IMG/VR virus record: IMGVR_UViG_3300020215_000082
Coordinates: 1-43,883 of that record
DNA: 43,883 bases
Strand: one strand, 5' to 3'
From: a virus
The notes under the pieces are model-generated. The model was not told the DNA's origin. It made no database searches and saw only the letters and a list, made by a program, of their open reading frames with translations. The translations under genes were made by a program, and so were the position numbers. Every line of letters begins with the position of its first letter. Position 1 is the stretch's first letter. This document shows, one piece after another, positions 9,526 through 16,773 of this stretch.

Positions 9526-11379
9526 ATGGCAGTTCGATTTACTCCGCAATCAGATAAAACGTCAGAAGTGCGATTCTCTCAGAAAAAATCAGATAATCGT
9601 ACAGCTCAGCAAAGGGCGAAAGATATCTTTAAGGATTCTGCAAAAGTTAACGCTCCTCTGAAATATGACCAAACAAAGGGGTCAAGAGATCAATCCGACT
9701 GGCTTATGCGCGCAGCAAATCCGTTCAATGTTGCGGGAGATCTTCTTAAGGGGGCTGCAAAGACAACTCTTGCGGGAGGTTTGAATCTTGCAATAAACAC
9801 TGGGGATGCCATTGATGCCGCAGGAAGAACTATCGTGGGAGCTGTTACAGGAAAGGAAGATAAGCCCCGTCAGAATAGTATTCGTGATGCGATGGTAGGG
9901 ACTTCGCAGGCTATTGATAGTTCTGAGTATTTAAAGGCTACTGTTTTGCCGCAGTGGGCTGCTGATCTAGGTGGTTCTCTTGTCCCATATGGATTTGCAT
10001 CTGCCGCTGCTATAAAAGGTGCTGGGAAACTAGCGTCCTACTCTCCGTACTTTCAAAAAACTATAGGAGCTATTTTAGGTATTGCAGGCGAAAGTGGGCT
10101 GGCTGCTGGAACTGCAAGTCCGGAAAACCGAGTGGTAGCTGGTGGTGGAACTGCGGTGATTATGACTGCTTTGTATGGAATATCTCCTGCATTCCGAACA
10201 ATTGCGAATCCGATCATGCGTAACATATCGGAAAATCAAACATTAAAATTCCTCCTTCCAAATGCTACCAAAGATACAAAAATTGCAATTGAACGATTTG
10301 GGGGAGTGAAACAGTTTTTAGAAGAGTACTCGGATCTTGCTTTAAAGCCGGGAGGATATAACAAAATGCTGCCGCAGATAGATAATCAAATGCGGCAGAT
10401 CAGTGGCGAGTTAGACAACGTAATAGAACGGAGTGGATTTGGTGGCAATAATGTTGATTTATCAGATATCAATAAGGGGCTATCTTCCTTAAAGGTTCAA
10501 CAAATATTAAAGGGATCTGAAGAAGGGATAGAAGCGGTTACCAAAAATTTTGTTCGTGTTTCCGAGGAGTTTAATACAAGGTTGCAGATGATGGGTATTG
10601 ATCCTACATACGCCACCGTCAAAGATGCTCAAGCACTCAAACGTGCGTACAGCAGTGTATATGAAGGTTTGGCGACAGACGAAGCGCCGAAGGCAACAAA
10701 AGCAGCGCTCAAATATATCCATGACACGCTTCTTACCAAGGTAGACGATGCGACAAATGGTGCGACTAAGCCCTTGAATAGAAAGCTTCAGACGCTCTAT
10801 ATTGCCAAAGAGTCGATGGAGCGTCAATTAGAGAAACAAGTTTATAATGTAAATGATAATGTTCTATCCATTTTCACAGCCTTCGGTGGATTAGGTGCAA
10901 GTCTTGCAGGACTGCCCGTTGTTGGGGCGACAGCTGGAGCGTACGCAGTAGCTCGTTTAGCCTTGAAAAATCCGACAGTTAGATCCGCTTTTGCTGAATC
11001 CTTAAAAAAAGGGTCGAAGTTTTTCAACTCATTAGCAAACGCTACCGACCCTAATATTATCAGTAGTAAAATTTTGAAATTTGCTGAGAAGAATAAGGAG
11101 CTTTCTGGAGCAATCTCGTCAGCGATGCAAAGTGCAGACGATAAGACCCCTCAAGGAATTGCGAAGTATTTTGATGATGTGATTAAGAAAGTTGAAAAAG
11201 GGGATATAAAAATACCGAACTATCCGAAAATGGATAAACGGTATGCTAAGGAGAATGTACGCGGACCTCAATATAGTTCTAATGAGGGACTCGGATTTAC
11301 AATGGGTGAGCCACAGAAACTGTTAGAAGCGCCTACCTATTCAAATAAACAACTTTTTAGAGATAAGGTGCTTAATTAG
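9526..11379 (+). CDS. Internal virion (ejection) protein with hydrophobic segments
   Basis: A 617-residue protein starting MAVRFTPQSDKTSEVRFSQ; I chose the ATG at 9526 because an upstream in-frame start would lie inside the preceding gene. Hydrophobic Gly/Ala-rich stretches occur near residues 65-115 and 160-230, and another at about 460-490 (GGLGASLAGLPVVGATAGAYA). Helical charged regions separate them. There are no catalytic motifs. Its position after the CHAP protein and its amphipathic character suggest a second ejection protein that inserts into the host envelope. The stop overlaps a convergent small gene by 4 nt. Confidence 0.6.
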   Translation: MAVRFTPQSDKTSEVRFSQKKSDNRTAQQRAKDIFKDSAKVNAPLKYDQTKGSRDQSDWLMRAANPFNVAGDLLKGAAKTTLAGGLNLAINTGDAIDAAGRTIVGAVTGKEDKPRQNSIRDAMVGTSQAIDSSEYLKATVLPQWAADLGGSLVPYGFASAAAIKGAGKLASYSPYFQKTIGAILGIAGESGLAAGTASPENRVVAGGGTAVIMTALYGISPAFRTIANPIMRNISENQTLKFLLPNATKDTKIAIERFGGVKQFLEEYSDLALKPGGYNKMLPQIDNQMRQISGELDNVIERSGFGGNNVDLSDINKGLSSLKVQQILKGSEEGIEAVTKNFVRVSEEFNTRLQMMGIDPTYATVKDAQALKRAYSSVYEGLATDEAPKATKAALKYIHDTLLTKVDDATNGATKPLNRKLQTLYIAKESMERQLEKQVYNVNDNVLSIFTAFGGLGASLAGLPVVGATAGAYAVARLALKNPTVRSAFAESLKKGSKFFNSLANATDPNIISSKILKFAEKNKELSGAISSAMQSADDKTPQGIAKYFDDVIKKVEKGDIKIPNYPKMDKRYAKENVRGPQYSSNEGLGFTMGEPQKLLEAPTYSNKQLFRDKVLN

Positions 11380-11519
11380 TAACGAGATTTTTCAATTATG
11401 CTTATCCCCCAAAAGAGTGCAATTAATGGAAGTATTATACCCAAATTACCAGTCACCCAAATAAACATAGAAAGAAATGACCCTAAAAGTCCCCAACCTA
11501 TAGTTGATATAACCTCCAT
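11376..11519 (-). CDS. Small membrane protein on the opposite strand, upstream of lysis genes
   Basis: A 47-codon leftward gene reading MEVISTIGWGLLGSFLSMFI and onward, with two hydrophobic segments (about residues 4-23 and 26-42) and a basic/acidic tail EKSRY. It has one of the clearest Shine-Dalgarno sequences in the window (AAGGAG, 5 nt before the ATG) and a plausible promoter at 11564-11592. The repeat element at 11528-11547 lies 8 nt upstream. It sits between the virion and lysis genes but faces the other way, so it could be an antiholin, superinfection or regulatory membrane protein. Function unknown. Confidence 0.65.
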   Translation of the reverse strand: MEVISTIGWGLLGSFLSMFIWVTGNLGIILPLIALFWGISIIEKSRY

Positions 11520-11527
11520 TGTTTCTC

Positions 11528-11547
11528 CTTAAAAAATAAAGTTACGC
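11528..11547 (-). promoter_or_regulatory. Copy of repeated pre-start element (site d)
   Basis: Plus-strand CTTAAAAAATAAAGTTACGC resembles elements at 19388-19412, 21575-21599 and 24397-24414, sharing the core AATAAAGTT (on the gene strand AACTTTATT). As at two of the other sites, exactly 8 nt separate it from the leftward ATG (11519). The function is not known; a -10-like promoter element or a translation operator are both possible. Confidence 0.45.
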
Positions 11548-11563
11548 AAATCTCGAATGTTCT

Positions 11564-11592
11564 AGCATACGCCGGGCAAACACTCATTGCAA
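11564..11592 (-). promoter_or_regulatory. Candidate leftward sigma70-type promoter
   Basis: On the minus strand: TTGCAA (11592-11587), a 17-nt spacer, then TATGCT (11569-11564). This gives a leader of about 40 nt to the small membrane protein gene starting at 11519. The match is moderate (4/6 in each hexamer). Confidence 0.4.
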
Positions 11593-11631
11593 CACACACT
11601 ATACCATACATAAGTACCTAATGCAAGTTTT

Positions 11632-11883
11632 ATGGGCAGGCCACAATACGTCGATCAGAATACTATTGATATTGCCACTATGAAGGAACGACTAGATAAC
11701 CTCTGCGAGAGATCGGAACGCATCGAGAAGATGCTAGAAACTCATATTGAATACTGCGAGAACGGTATGGACAAGCGTTATGCCAGTAAGATCGTAGAAA
11801 AGATTGTGTATGGTGCTACCGCGTTGATCTTAACCGGTGTTTTTACGGCTCTCGTTGCTTTAGTTCTTAACAAACCCACATGA
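11632..11883 (+). CDS. Small membrane protein with C-terminal transmembrane segment (lysis-associated, XhlA-like architecture)
   Basis: An 83-residue protein. Residues 1-45 are a charged helix (DIATMKERLDNLCERSERIE), and residues about 58-78 are a single transmembrane segment (YGATALILTGVFTALVALVL). An N-terminal coiled coil plus one C-terminal membrane span is the architecture of XhlA/hemolysin-type phage lysis accessory proteins. It lies 45 nt upstream of the amidase gene and opens the lysis cassette. There is no clear Shine-Dalgarno. The assignment is architectural. Confidence 0.6.
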   Translation: MGRPQYVDQNTIDIATMKERLDNLCERSERIEKMLETHIEYCENGMDKRYASKIVEKIVYGATALILTGVFTALVALVLNKPT

Positions 11884-11928
11884 AAAAACGCAAAGGCGGC
11901 CGTTGTTAGTTTAGCTCCTAATCTTTCT

Positions 11929-12612
11929 ATGAATCGTTTCATCAATAAGATTATCATTCACCACAGTATTACTCCGCGCGACCTTGCCGCGGATAAATCG
12001 ATCAGGTCGATTGATCGCAACCATGGGTTGCGGCTACATAAGACCCGCAATGGCCTTGGTTTGCATGTCGCCTATCATTTCGTTATATCCGGTGACGGGG
12101 TAGTACATGAAACCCGTCCAGTCAATGAGATTGGATACCATGCGAGTAACTGGTACGCAAACCTGACATCGATCGGGATCTGTTTACTAGGTGATTTTGA
12201 TAATGAAGATCCCTCCATTGCACAATGGAATGCTCTCGATAATCTCGTGGCGAAACTTCGAAAGAAACACAATGTTCCTGCAGCAAACGTCAAAGGACAT
12301 CGCGCGTATTCTTCTAAATCTTGTCCTGGCCGAAATATCAGTGAAAAGGAGATCGGAGAAATTGCTCTCGGCATTCGAGAAGTTGTACCAGCGGATGACA
12401 CACCGTCTGACTGGGCTGCTTCAGTATGGAACAAGGCAATCGAGGAGAAGATTGTTACCAAAGATCCGAAAGGTGAGCTCCTGCTGCGGGACGCAGAGAT
12501 TATTCTGCACCGACTCGGGGGAATAAGTCAGTTAGAGGGGAAACTCAGTAGAGAAAGATTTTTAGTCGCACTTAGCAGGCTAGGTGTAACCATTAAAAAT
12601 ATTAACTCATAA
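11929..12612 (+). CDS. Endolysin: N-acetylmuramoyl-L-alanine amidase (Amidase_2/PGRP family)
   Basis: A 227-residue protein that should cleave the bond between N-acetylmuramic acid and L-Ala. The zinc-site pattern is intact: IIIHHS at 8-13, GYHASNW in the middle, and KGHRAYSSKSCPG with a His-x7-Cys spacing as in T7 lysozyme. A C-terminal extension after residue 150 (DWAASVWNKAIEEKIVTKD and onward) looks like a small helical wall-binding or S-layer-like module. No signal peptide is present, so it would need the nearby holin for release. It lies 3 nt before the following gene. Confidence 0.9.
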   Translation: MNRFINKIIIHHSITPRDLAADKSIRSIDRNHGLRLHKTRNGLGLHVAYHFVISGDGVVHETRPVNEIGYHASNWYANLTSIGICLLGDFDNEDPSIAQWNALDNLVAKLRKKHNVPAANVKGHRAYSSKSCPGRNISEKEIGEIALGIREVVPADDTPSDWAASVWNKAIEEKIVTKDPKGELLLRDAEIILHRLGGISQLEGKLSRERFLVALSRLGVTIKNINS

Positions 12613-12615
12613 TTT

Positions 12616-12885
12616 ATGTCTCACGAACACGACAAAATGCTTTTAAATCCGGAGATCCACCATAGAGAAGATGCTAAGCGTAATCTTCGGAAGGTCTGTG
12701 CGGAGGTGGTAAAAGAGTCCGGAAGCATTCGGACCAACATGCTCGACTTCGATTATATGGTCAAAGTGGCCAAATGGCGCGCCGAGGAAACACTAAAACA
12801 GTCCGAAGTCAACGCAATCATTGCGGAATTCGATCATAAGATGCAAAAAGTACTAAGACCGGATCGCCAGCAAGATCGCTTGTAG
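12616..12885 (+). CDS. Hypothetical protein in lysis cassette
   Basis: An 89-residue charged, helical protein starting MSHEHDKMLLNPEIHHREDA, with His-rich N-terminus and a basic C-terminus. There are no membrane segments or known motifs. It sits between the amidase and a holin-like gene, 3 nt after the amidase stop, so it is probably co-translated with lysis genes. Function not recognised. Confidence 0.65.
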   Translation: MSHEHDKMLLNPEIHHREDAKRNLRKVCAEVVKESGSIRTNMLDFDYMVKVAKWRAEETLKQSEVNAIIAEFDHKMQKVLRPDRQQDRL

Positions 12886-12962
12886 AAGCCCTCCCCCCGT
12901 CATTCTACTTCGTACAACTAATATTGTCCGAAGTTACATTAACCCCTTCCCTTAGCCCTTTT

Positions 12963-13193
12963 ATGAAAAAAGTTCAAAACTATCCGGACTGGAAACGTTA
13001 TGCAATTAGCATTACAGAAACATTTGTTAGTGCGGCGCTCGGATTCATTTTTATCAATATCGAGATGCTGCAAACCGACTTTACCAAAGCGACGGTATTA
13101 TCTTTGCTCACCGGAGCTGCCATTGCTGGCATCAAAGGAGCGATTAAGGTACTGCGCGAAGAATTACCCGAACTGTATGGAAAAGAAGAGTGA
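12963..13193 (+). CDS. Holin-like membrane protein
   Basis: A 76-residue protein (MKKVQNYPDWKRYAISITET) with two hydrophobic segments, about residues 13-33 (AISITETFVSAALGFIFIN) and 43-60 (TVLSLLTGAAIAGIKGA), and a charged C-terminal tail. A class II holin is the likely role given the neighbouring amidase. I chose the ATG at 12963; an in-frame TTG at 12924 would add 13 residues. The gene is 77 nt after the preceding one and overlaps the next small gene by 17 nt. Confidence 0.65.
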   Translation: MKKVQNYPDWKRYAISITETFVSAALGFIFINIEMLQTDFTKATVLSLLTGAAIAGIKGAIKVLREELPELYGKEE

Positions 13194-13338
13194 TACTTCG
13201 TATTCTCGGCCCAATACTGGACACAACAAACGCTCCCAGGCGAACAAAGCTAAAGAGGAAGTAGCTGAGTTGCTCGCGCAGGGAGCGCTTACACAAGGGG
13301 ACATTGAATATGTCTTCCAGAACAGTATTGAGGATTAG
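13177..13338 (+). CDS. Small hypothetical protein at end of lysis cassette
   Basis: A 53-codon gene reading MEKKSDTSYSRPNTGHNKRS, then a helical Ala/Glu-rich segment and DIEYVFQNSIED. It overlaps the holin-like gene by 17 nt in another frame and its stop overlaps the stop of the convergent RadA-like gene by 4 nt. The amino-acid composition is natural (charged, no rare residues), which supports it as real. No family recognised. Confidence 0.55.
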   Translation: MEKKSDTSYSRPNTGHNKRSQANKAKEEVAELLAQGALTQGDIEYVFQNSIED

Positions 13339-14141
13339 GTTTCGAACGGAATCAATCCCCTATCGGTCATCTGGAAGTATACTTCTCTGTCACTCGGACC
13401 GAATCGGTTTTTGTAATCAATATAGAGTTTCCGTTCGTCACTTCCCTTCTCACCCTCGAACTTGAGTAATACGTCGACGTCGTGCGCGAGGGTTTTCGGG
13501 CCTGCGGTGTTTCCATCCTTGATTACGTGACAGATTATGAGTACTGCGATGTTGTAGTTCTTGGACAGGTTCATGACCGTGCGTGAGGCATGGCGAATTT
13601 GATTCACATTACCTGCTCTACCATTGATTCGCGGTGAGGTAATACATTGGATAGAATCGATCACAAGTAAGTTTGGTTTTTCAATTCTCGCTGTTTCTAC
13701 GATGTCTTCCAAGGTGGTGCTGTTCAACACTGCCAAGTCCATTGAAACATTCAATCTTTTGGCACGATTGGCAATTTGACTGGGTGCCTCCTCCCCTGCT
13801 GCGTAGAGTATTTTTTTTCCTGCGCGGAGCATGTTGTCACATATCTGCAGGGTCAGAGTGGACTTCCCTATTCCAGGATCGCTGGAAAAGAGCGTTACCG
13901 AGTTGGAAGCAAATCCACCCCCGAGCAATTCATCGACCTGCGGGATTCCTGTAGAGAACCGTTCTATATCACAGTCCACTTCTGCAAGTTTGATGGGCGT
14001 GAGTTTGTTACCTACGAATGGATCAATCAGTACTTCTTCCTCATTCATTGTGTTTGCTTCACCACACCGAGAACACTGAGGCATCCAGTAGCTCGACTGC
14101 TTTTCACATTTACTACATACGAATTTGTTTTGATTTTTCAT
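13335..14141 (-). CDS. radA: RadA/Sms-like ATPase lacking the C-terminal Lon-like domain
   Basis: A 268-residue protein. Residues 8-30 form a zinc finger (CSKC-x10-CSRC) with the NTM that follows it in RadA. The RecA-like core has a Walker A SSDPGIGKST near residue 85 and a Walker B LLVIDSIQ near 157. The RadA-specific KNRFG motif is present near residue 243. Bacterial RadA is around 450 residues with a C-terminal Lon-protease-like domain; here the protein ends right after the ATPase core. RadA drives branch migration and D-loop extension in recombination. In a phage without a DnaB-type helicase, this stripped form may act in replication or recombination. It ends the leftward 13.3-15.5 kb block. 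Confidence 0.88.
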   Translation of the reverse strand: MKNQNKFVCSKCEKQSSYWMPQCSRCGEANTMNEEEVLIDPFVGNKLTPIKLAEVDCDIERFSTGIPQVDELLGGGFASNSVTLFSSDPGIGKSTLTLQICDNMLRAGKKILYAAGEEAPSQIANRAKRLNVSMDLAVLNSTTLEDIVETARIEKPNLLVIDSIQCITSPRINGRAGNVNQIRHASRTVMNLSKNYNIAVLIICHVIKDGNTAGPKTLAHDVDVLLKFEGEKGSDERKLYIDYKNRFGPSDREVYFQMTDRGLIPFET

Positions 14142-14184
14142 GGTGTTAAGTTATAGGTTCGGGCGACTCCCTGACTGGTTCGGG

Positions 14185-14808
14185 TTAGTTCGGGGAATGG
14201 CTGGGGTATGCGGTTCGGGCGGTCGTGGGGCGAAGAGGTCGGAAAACTAACGGATTCACAATTTCTGGCTGTTTTTGCGAGCTCAGAAGTTTCTTGATCT
14301 TCTCTCTGGTATCGTACTCTTTTTGATTGAGTACCCAGCTGCCATTCGGGCCGTTGGTGAGTAGCCCAGTGGCTATGAATAATGTTTTGAGTTCGTCGAA
14401 CTTTGCTCTCCTGCTTTGATCTGACTCACCTAGCCTGTCTCTCCACATTGCAAACACTGGATCGCGACCAAACGTTTGTCCTGACAGGAGATATGTTACT
14501 AACGCTTCAATTGGAATGCCGAAGAAATATTCTTCTTCCCGTGGCGTCCCCTCCCCTACTTCCTTGTTTGTCTTTTGCTTTTGATCTTTATATTCCATCC
14601 AGGTACGATGTGCGGGCTCAACTCCCAAGATGCAAAACGTACCTAGTAAGAATATAGACCAATGAAGCGCGAACAGGAGATAGAGGTTCACCATCCAAGC
14701 CATTGCATAGCAGAACATATGGAACATCGAATGATCACGGATGAAGGTTGCGATCTTGTCGTATATCGCTAATTTGACTGGATTGATTTTTGGTGTTTGT
14801 GTTTCCAT
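14185..14808 (-). CDS. Membrane-anchored hypothetical protein
   Basis: A 207-residue protein with a short cytosolic N-terminus, then two adjacent transmembrane segments at about residues 30-70 (FHMFCYAMAWMVNLYLLFA and HWSIFLLGTFCILGV). A soluble C-terminal part of about 130 residues follows, with a winged-helix-like look (ALVTYLLSGQTFGRDPVFAMW ... EYDTREKIKKLLSSQK) and a Pro/Arg-rich tail. No family recognised. It lies between the RadA-like gene and a small gene, 43 nt and 11 nt away, so they are probably co-transcribed. A membrane-tethered replication or DNA-contact role is possible but not shown. Confidence 0.65.
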   Translation of the reverse strand: METQTPKINPVKLAIYDKIATFIRDHSMFHMFCYAMAWMVNLYLLFALHWSIFLLGTFCILGVEPAHRTWMEYKDQKQKTNKEVGEGTPREEEYFFGIPIEALVTYLLSGQTFGRDPVFAMWRDRLGESDQSRRAKFDELKTLFIATGLLTNGPNGSWVLNQKEYDTREKIKKLLSSQKQPEIVNPLVFRPLRPTTARTAYPSHSPN

Positions 14809-14819
14809 GCTGTTTAAGG

Positions 14820-15116
14820 TTAAGAGGATCTCCGAACGCTATCATTGTCCCGGCGATAGTAGTACTTGCGATTACCGCCCACGTTCCAGCCCTTTTGACG
14901 TTTTGTTTTATCATGGTTGATTGGTAAAATGTTAAATGGAGGTATCGCGGTTACACGCGCTACAATCTCCTGCTGGATCAGTTTAAGTTTTATAGCTATG
15001 ACTTTCTGATCCAAAATACTTCCCAGCGGAAGTAGAGCCTGGAGTTCCTGACATTCGTCATGGAGCTCCTCTTGGCTCATCTCTTCCAATTCCTGACTAT
15101 ACAGTGTTGTTATCAT
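14820..15116 (-). CDS. Hypothetical protein
   Basis: A 98-residue soluble protein. Residues 1-60 are a Glu/Leu/Gln-rich helix pair (LEEMSQEELHDECQELQALL). The C-terminal 30 residues are strongly basic and aromatic (KRQKGWNVGGNRKYYYRR). A helical front and basic tail would suit nucleic-acid or acidic-membrane contact. It begins 1 nt after the preceding stop. No family recognised. Confidence 0.6.
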   Translation of the reverse strand: MITTLYSQELEEMSQEELHDECQELQALLPLGSILDQKVIAIKLKLIQQEIVARVTAIPPFNILPINHDKTKRQKGWNVGGNRKYYYRRDNDSVRRSS

Positions 15117-15117
15117 G

Positions 15118-15348
15118 CTACGATAGGTTAATTGAATTACTGTCTCCTTCGATTTGAACGTAAGTTGTTTTTCGAAATAGGTAGAACTCCTTGATTGAGT
15201 TATCTACCCTATTGTCCATACGGTGATCGTCCCTTTGTTTGCTGCTCAATTTGTTCTGTGATTGAGACATTGGAACCTGCGTGTCCTGAAAAACAATCAC
15301 CCCCTCCTTTTTGAAGAATCCCTTTTGGGTTTCAACAAGTCTGCTCAT
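15118..15348 (-). CDS. Small hypothetical protein
   Basis: A 76-residue charged and polar protein (MSRLVETQKGFFKKEGVIVF start), without membrane segments or motifs. It overlaps the upstream gene by 4 nt (ATGA), which indicates translational coupling, and is followed by the next start after 1 nt. Function unknown. Confidence 0.55.
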   Translation of the reverse strand: MSRLVETQKGFFKKEGVIVFQDTQVPMSQSQNKLSSKQRDDHRMDNRVDNSIKEFYLFRKTTYVQIEGDSNSINLS

Positions 15349-15548
15349 TCCCTCACCCCCCTTCTGCAGCCCATCCCAGGCGCCACAATTTCATCCGGAA
15401 AATATACCCCGTGCTGAGGTGGGTATATGCAATTGACACTCTCCTCTTTCCGTTTCGGATCAGTCTTCTTGCGGTACTCAGTCTCACCTATTGACGCGAG
15501 AGATAAAATAGCGAGTACTACAAGAACAAACCAAACAATGTTTTTCAT
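15345..15548 (-). CDS. Small membrane or secreted protein
   Basis: A 67-residue protein with an N-terminal hydrophobic segment (NIVWFVLVVLAILSLASIG, about residues 3-21) followed by a charged part with two Cys (NCIYPPQHG and GMGCRRG). It could be a signal anchor or a cleaved secretion signal. It is the first gene of the leftward block and starts 80 nt from the repeat array, so its promoter probably lies in or beside the array. Confidence 0.55.
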   Translation of the reverse strand: MKNIVWFVLVVLAILSLASIGETEYRKKTDPKRKEESVNCIYPPQHGVYFPDEIVAPGMGCRRGVRE

Positions 15549-15628
15549 GTTTGTTTTGGATTGGGATATAAAATACGCGGGTCAAATAAATATCTCCCGA
15601 GACGACCTTTGTAGTTATTCTCGGAAGA

Positions 15629-15840
15629 TGTCGGGCGTTATATTAACATGTCGGACATGTTATGTCAAGTGTCGGGCATTGGCTTTGGCTTGCTCATTAG
15701 GTTATGTCCGACCATAATTTATACATGTCGGACGTGATTGTTGTACATGTCGGGCTCATTGTGCAATAAGTCGGGCATTCTCGCATTATCATCGGGCATG
15801 ATTTGCTTGCATGTCTGACATGCGTTGTATATTGTCGGGC
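15629..15840. repeat. Iteron array: nine direct repeats of TGTCGGRC at about 21-bp spacing
   Basis: The core TGTCGG(G/A)C or a one- or two-base variant starts at 15629, 15649, 15670, 15726, 15748, 15769, 15790, 15812 and 15833. Intervals are 20, 21, 56, 22, 21, 21, 22 and 21 bp; an inverted copy (GGTCGGAC on the minus strand) occupies 15706-15713 inside the long gap. The phasing is two helical turns, as in plasmid iterons. Many copies are flanked by CAT, forming dyads such as CATGTCtGACATG at 15810-15822. The array fills the 314-nt gap between divergent operons. It could be a replication origin, a partition site, or a multi-site operator for both promoters. The likely binder is the HTH protein encoded immediately downstream. 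Confidence 0.85.
15644..15662. promoter_or_regulatory. 19-bp perfect operator-like palindrome within the array
   Basis: TAACATGTCGGACATGTTA is a perfect dyad around a central G and is the most symmetric repeat in the array. It would bind a homodimer. A weaker relative, CATGTCTGACATG, falls in the spacer of a possible rightward promoter (TTGCTT at 15804-15809, 17 nt, TGTATA at 15827-15832). Confidence 0.6.
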
Positions 15841-15862
15841 AAGATTACATCCAACATCCCAC

Positions 15863-16765
15863 ATGGCAAAAGACGCACCTATTTTCTCGTCCGACGATGA
15901 TTTCGTTTATCTACAATCCGAGGCTGCCTTGATTATAAAGAAGACGCCCCGGACAATTACCAGATACTACGCGGACGGTATCAAGTCGAAGGATAAGCTG
16001 TATAGTCAGTCCGATCAAGATGCGAAGAAAATGCACTCTTTTATTTCAGCTAGCTCCTTGGTTGAATTTGCCAAAAAATATCCCGAGCGCATTGAGTCGA
16101 TTGATTACGACAGGGTAATTGAATACACGCCGGACAACATGACTAAATTTCTCGAACAATTCAAGGAAGTGTCCGATATGATAACGTCGGTTAGACAGAC
16201 AGCCCCAGAGCCTGTCCAATCTGACACCCCGCAACGTCCGACATTAAATTCTGCTGGGGATCGTCAGGAGGTTGTTGACCTGTACCGCGAAATGTTAGAT
16301 AAAGCCAATGAGGAGCTTAAGGTGCTGAAACGTCAAAATGCCGACCTGAGCGATGAATTGCTTGATACCATCCGAACTGAATCTAAACAGTACCAATTGG
16401 TGGCGATACAGAAAGAAAACGTTGTTGCGCAGATGCGGGCTCTGATCGATCGTTTCAACGATAAGATTGAACAGAGGAACTCTTTACTGGAATCGGCAAA
16501 GAAGGGGACGATTGATTACAAGCGCCTTCCTCCCACACCGTTGATGGATACGAATGGTGAGTGGATAAGGATCGAAGGCCCGCAACAAACTAATATGTTT
16601 GGGGATAATCAACCAAGAGCTCGGCAAGTCTATGATGCCGAAGTAATCGACATAACTCCGCGCAAACGGAACTGGAAGAGGGGAGTGGCAATAACTGGAG
16701 CAGGTCTTTCAGTAGTTGGATTGCTCGTTTGGGCAGCTTATTTCTTTCAGTGGGTGAGATTTTAA
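15863..16765 (+). CDS. Membrane-anchored DNA-binding protein (N-terminal HTH, coiled coil, C-terminal TM)
   Basis: A 300-residue protein starting MAKDAPIFSSDDDF; I chose this ATG since an upstream in-frame start at 15803 would put coding sequence into the repeat array. Residues 13-70 look like an excisionase/MerR-type HTH (YLQSEAALIIKKTPRTITRYY ... ISASSLVEF). Residues about 130-215 form a coiled coil. Residues about 273-295 are a transmembrane span (GVAITGAGLSVVGLLVWAAYF) preceded by basic residues. This would tether array-bound DNA to the cell membrane, a plausible role in replication, segregation or repression. No known family is matched. It is the first gene of a three-gene rightward operon. 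Confidence 0.75.
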   Translation: MAKDAPIFSSDDDFVYLQSEAALIIKKTPRTITRYYADGIKSKDKLYSQSDQDAKKMHSFISASSLVEFAKKYPERIESIDYDRVIEYTPDNMTKFLEQFKEVSDMITSVRQTAPEPVQSDTPQRPTLNSAGDRQEVVDLYREMLDKANEELKVLKRQNADLSDELLDTIRTESKQYQLVAIQKENVVAQMRALIDRFNDKIEQRNSLLESAKKGTIDYKRLPPTPLMDTNGEWIRIEGPQQTNMFGDNQPRARQVYDAEVIDITPRKRNWKRGVAITGAGLSVVGLLVWAAYFFQWVRF

Positions 16766-16773
16766 ACTTTTTT

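Noticed and set aside
13673-14156. Rightward frames over the RadA-like gene
   Set aside because: Several overlapping frames without motifs; they are shadows of a well-supported leftward gene.
15629-15840. Repeat array as a CRISPR
   Set aside because: Repeats are only 8-13 bp with 13-bp gaps and no Cas genes are present; the spacing fits iterons or operators.
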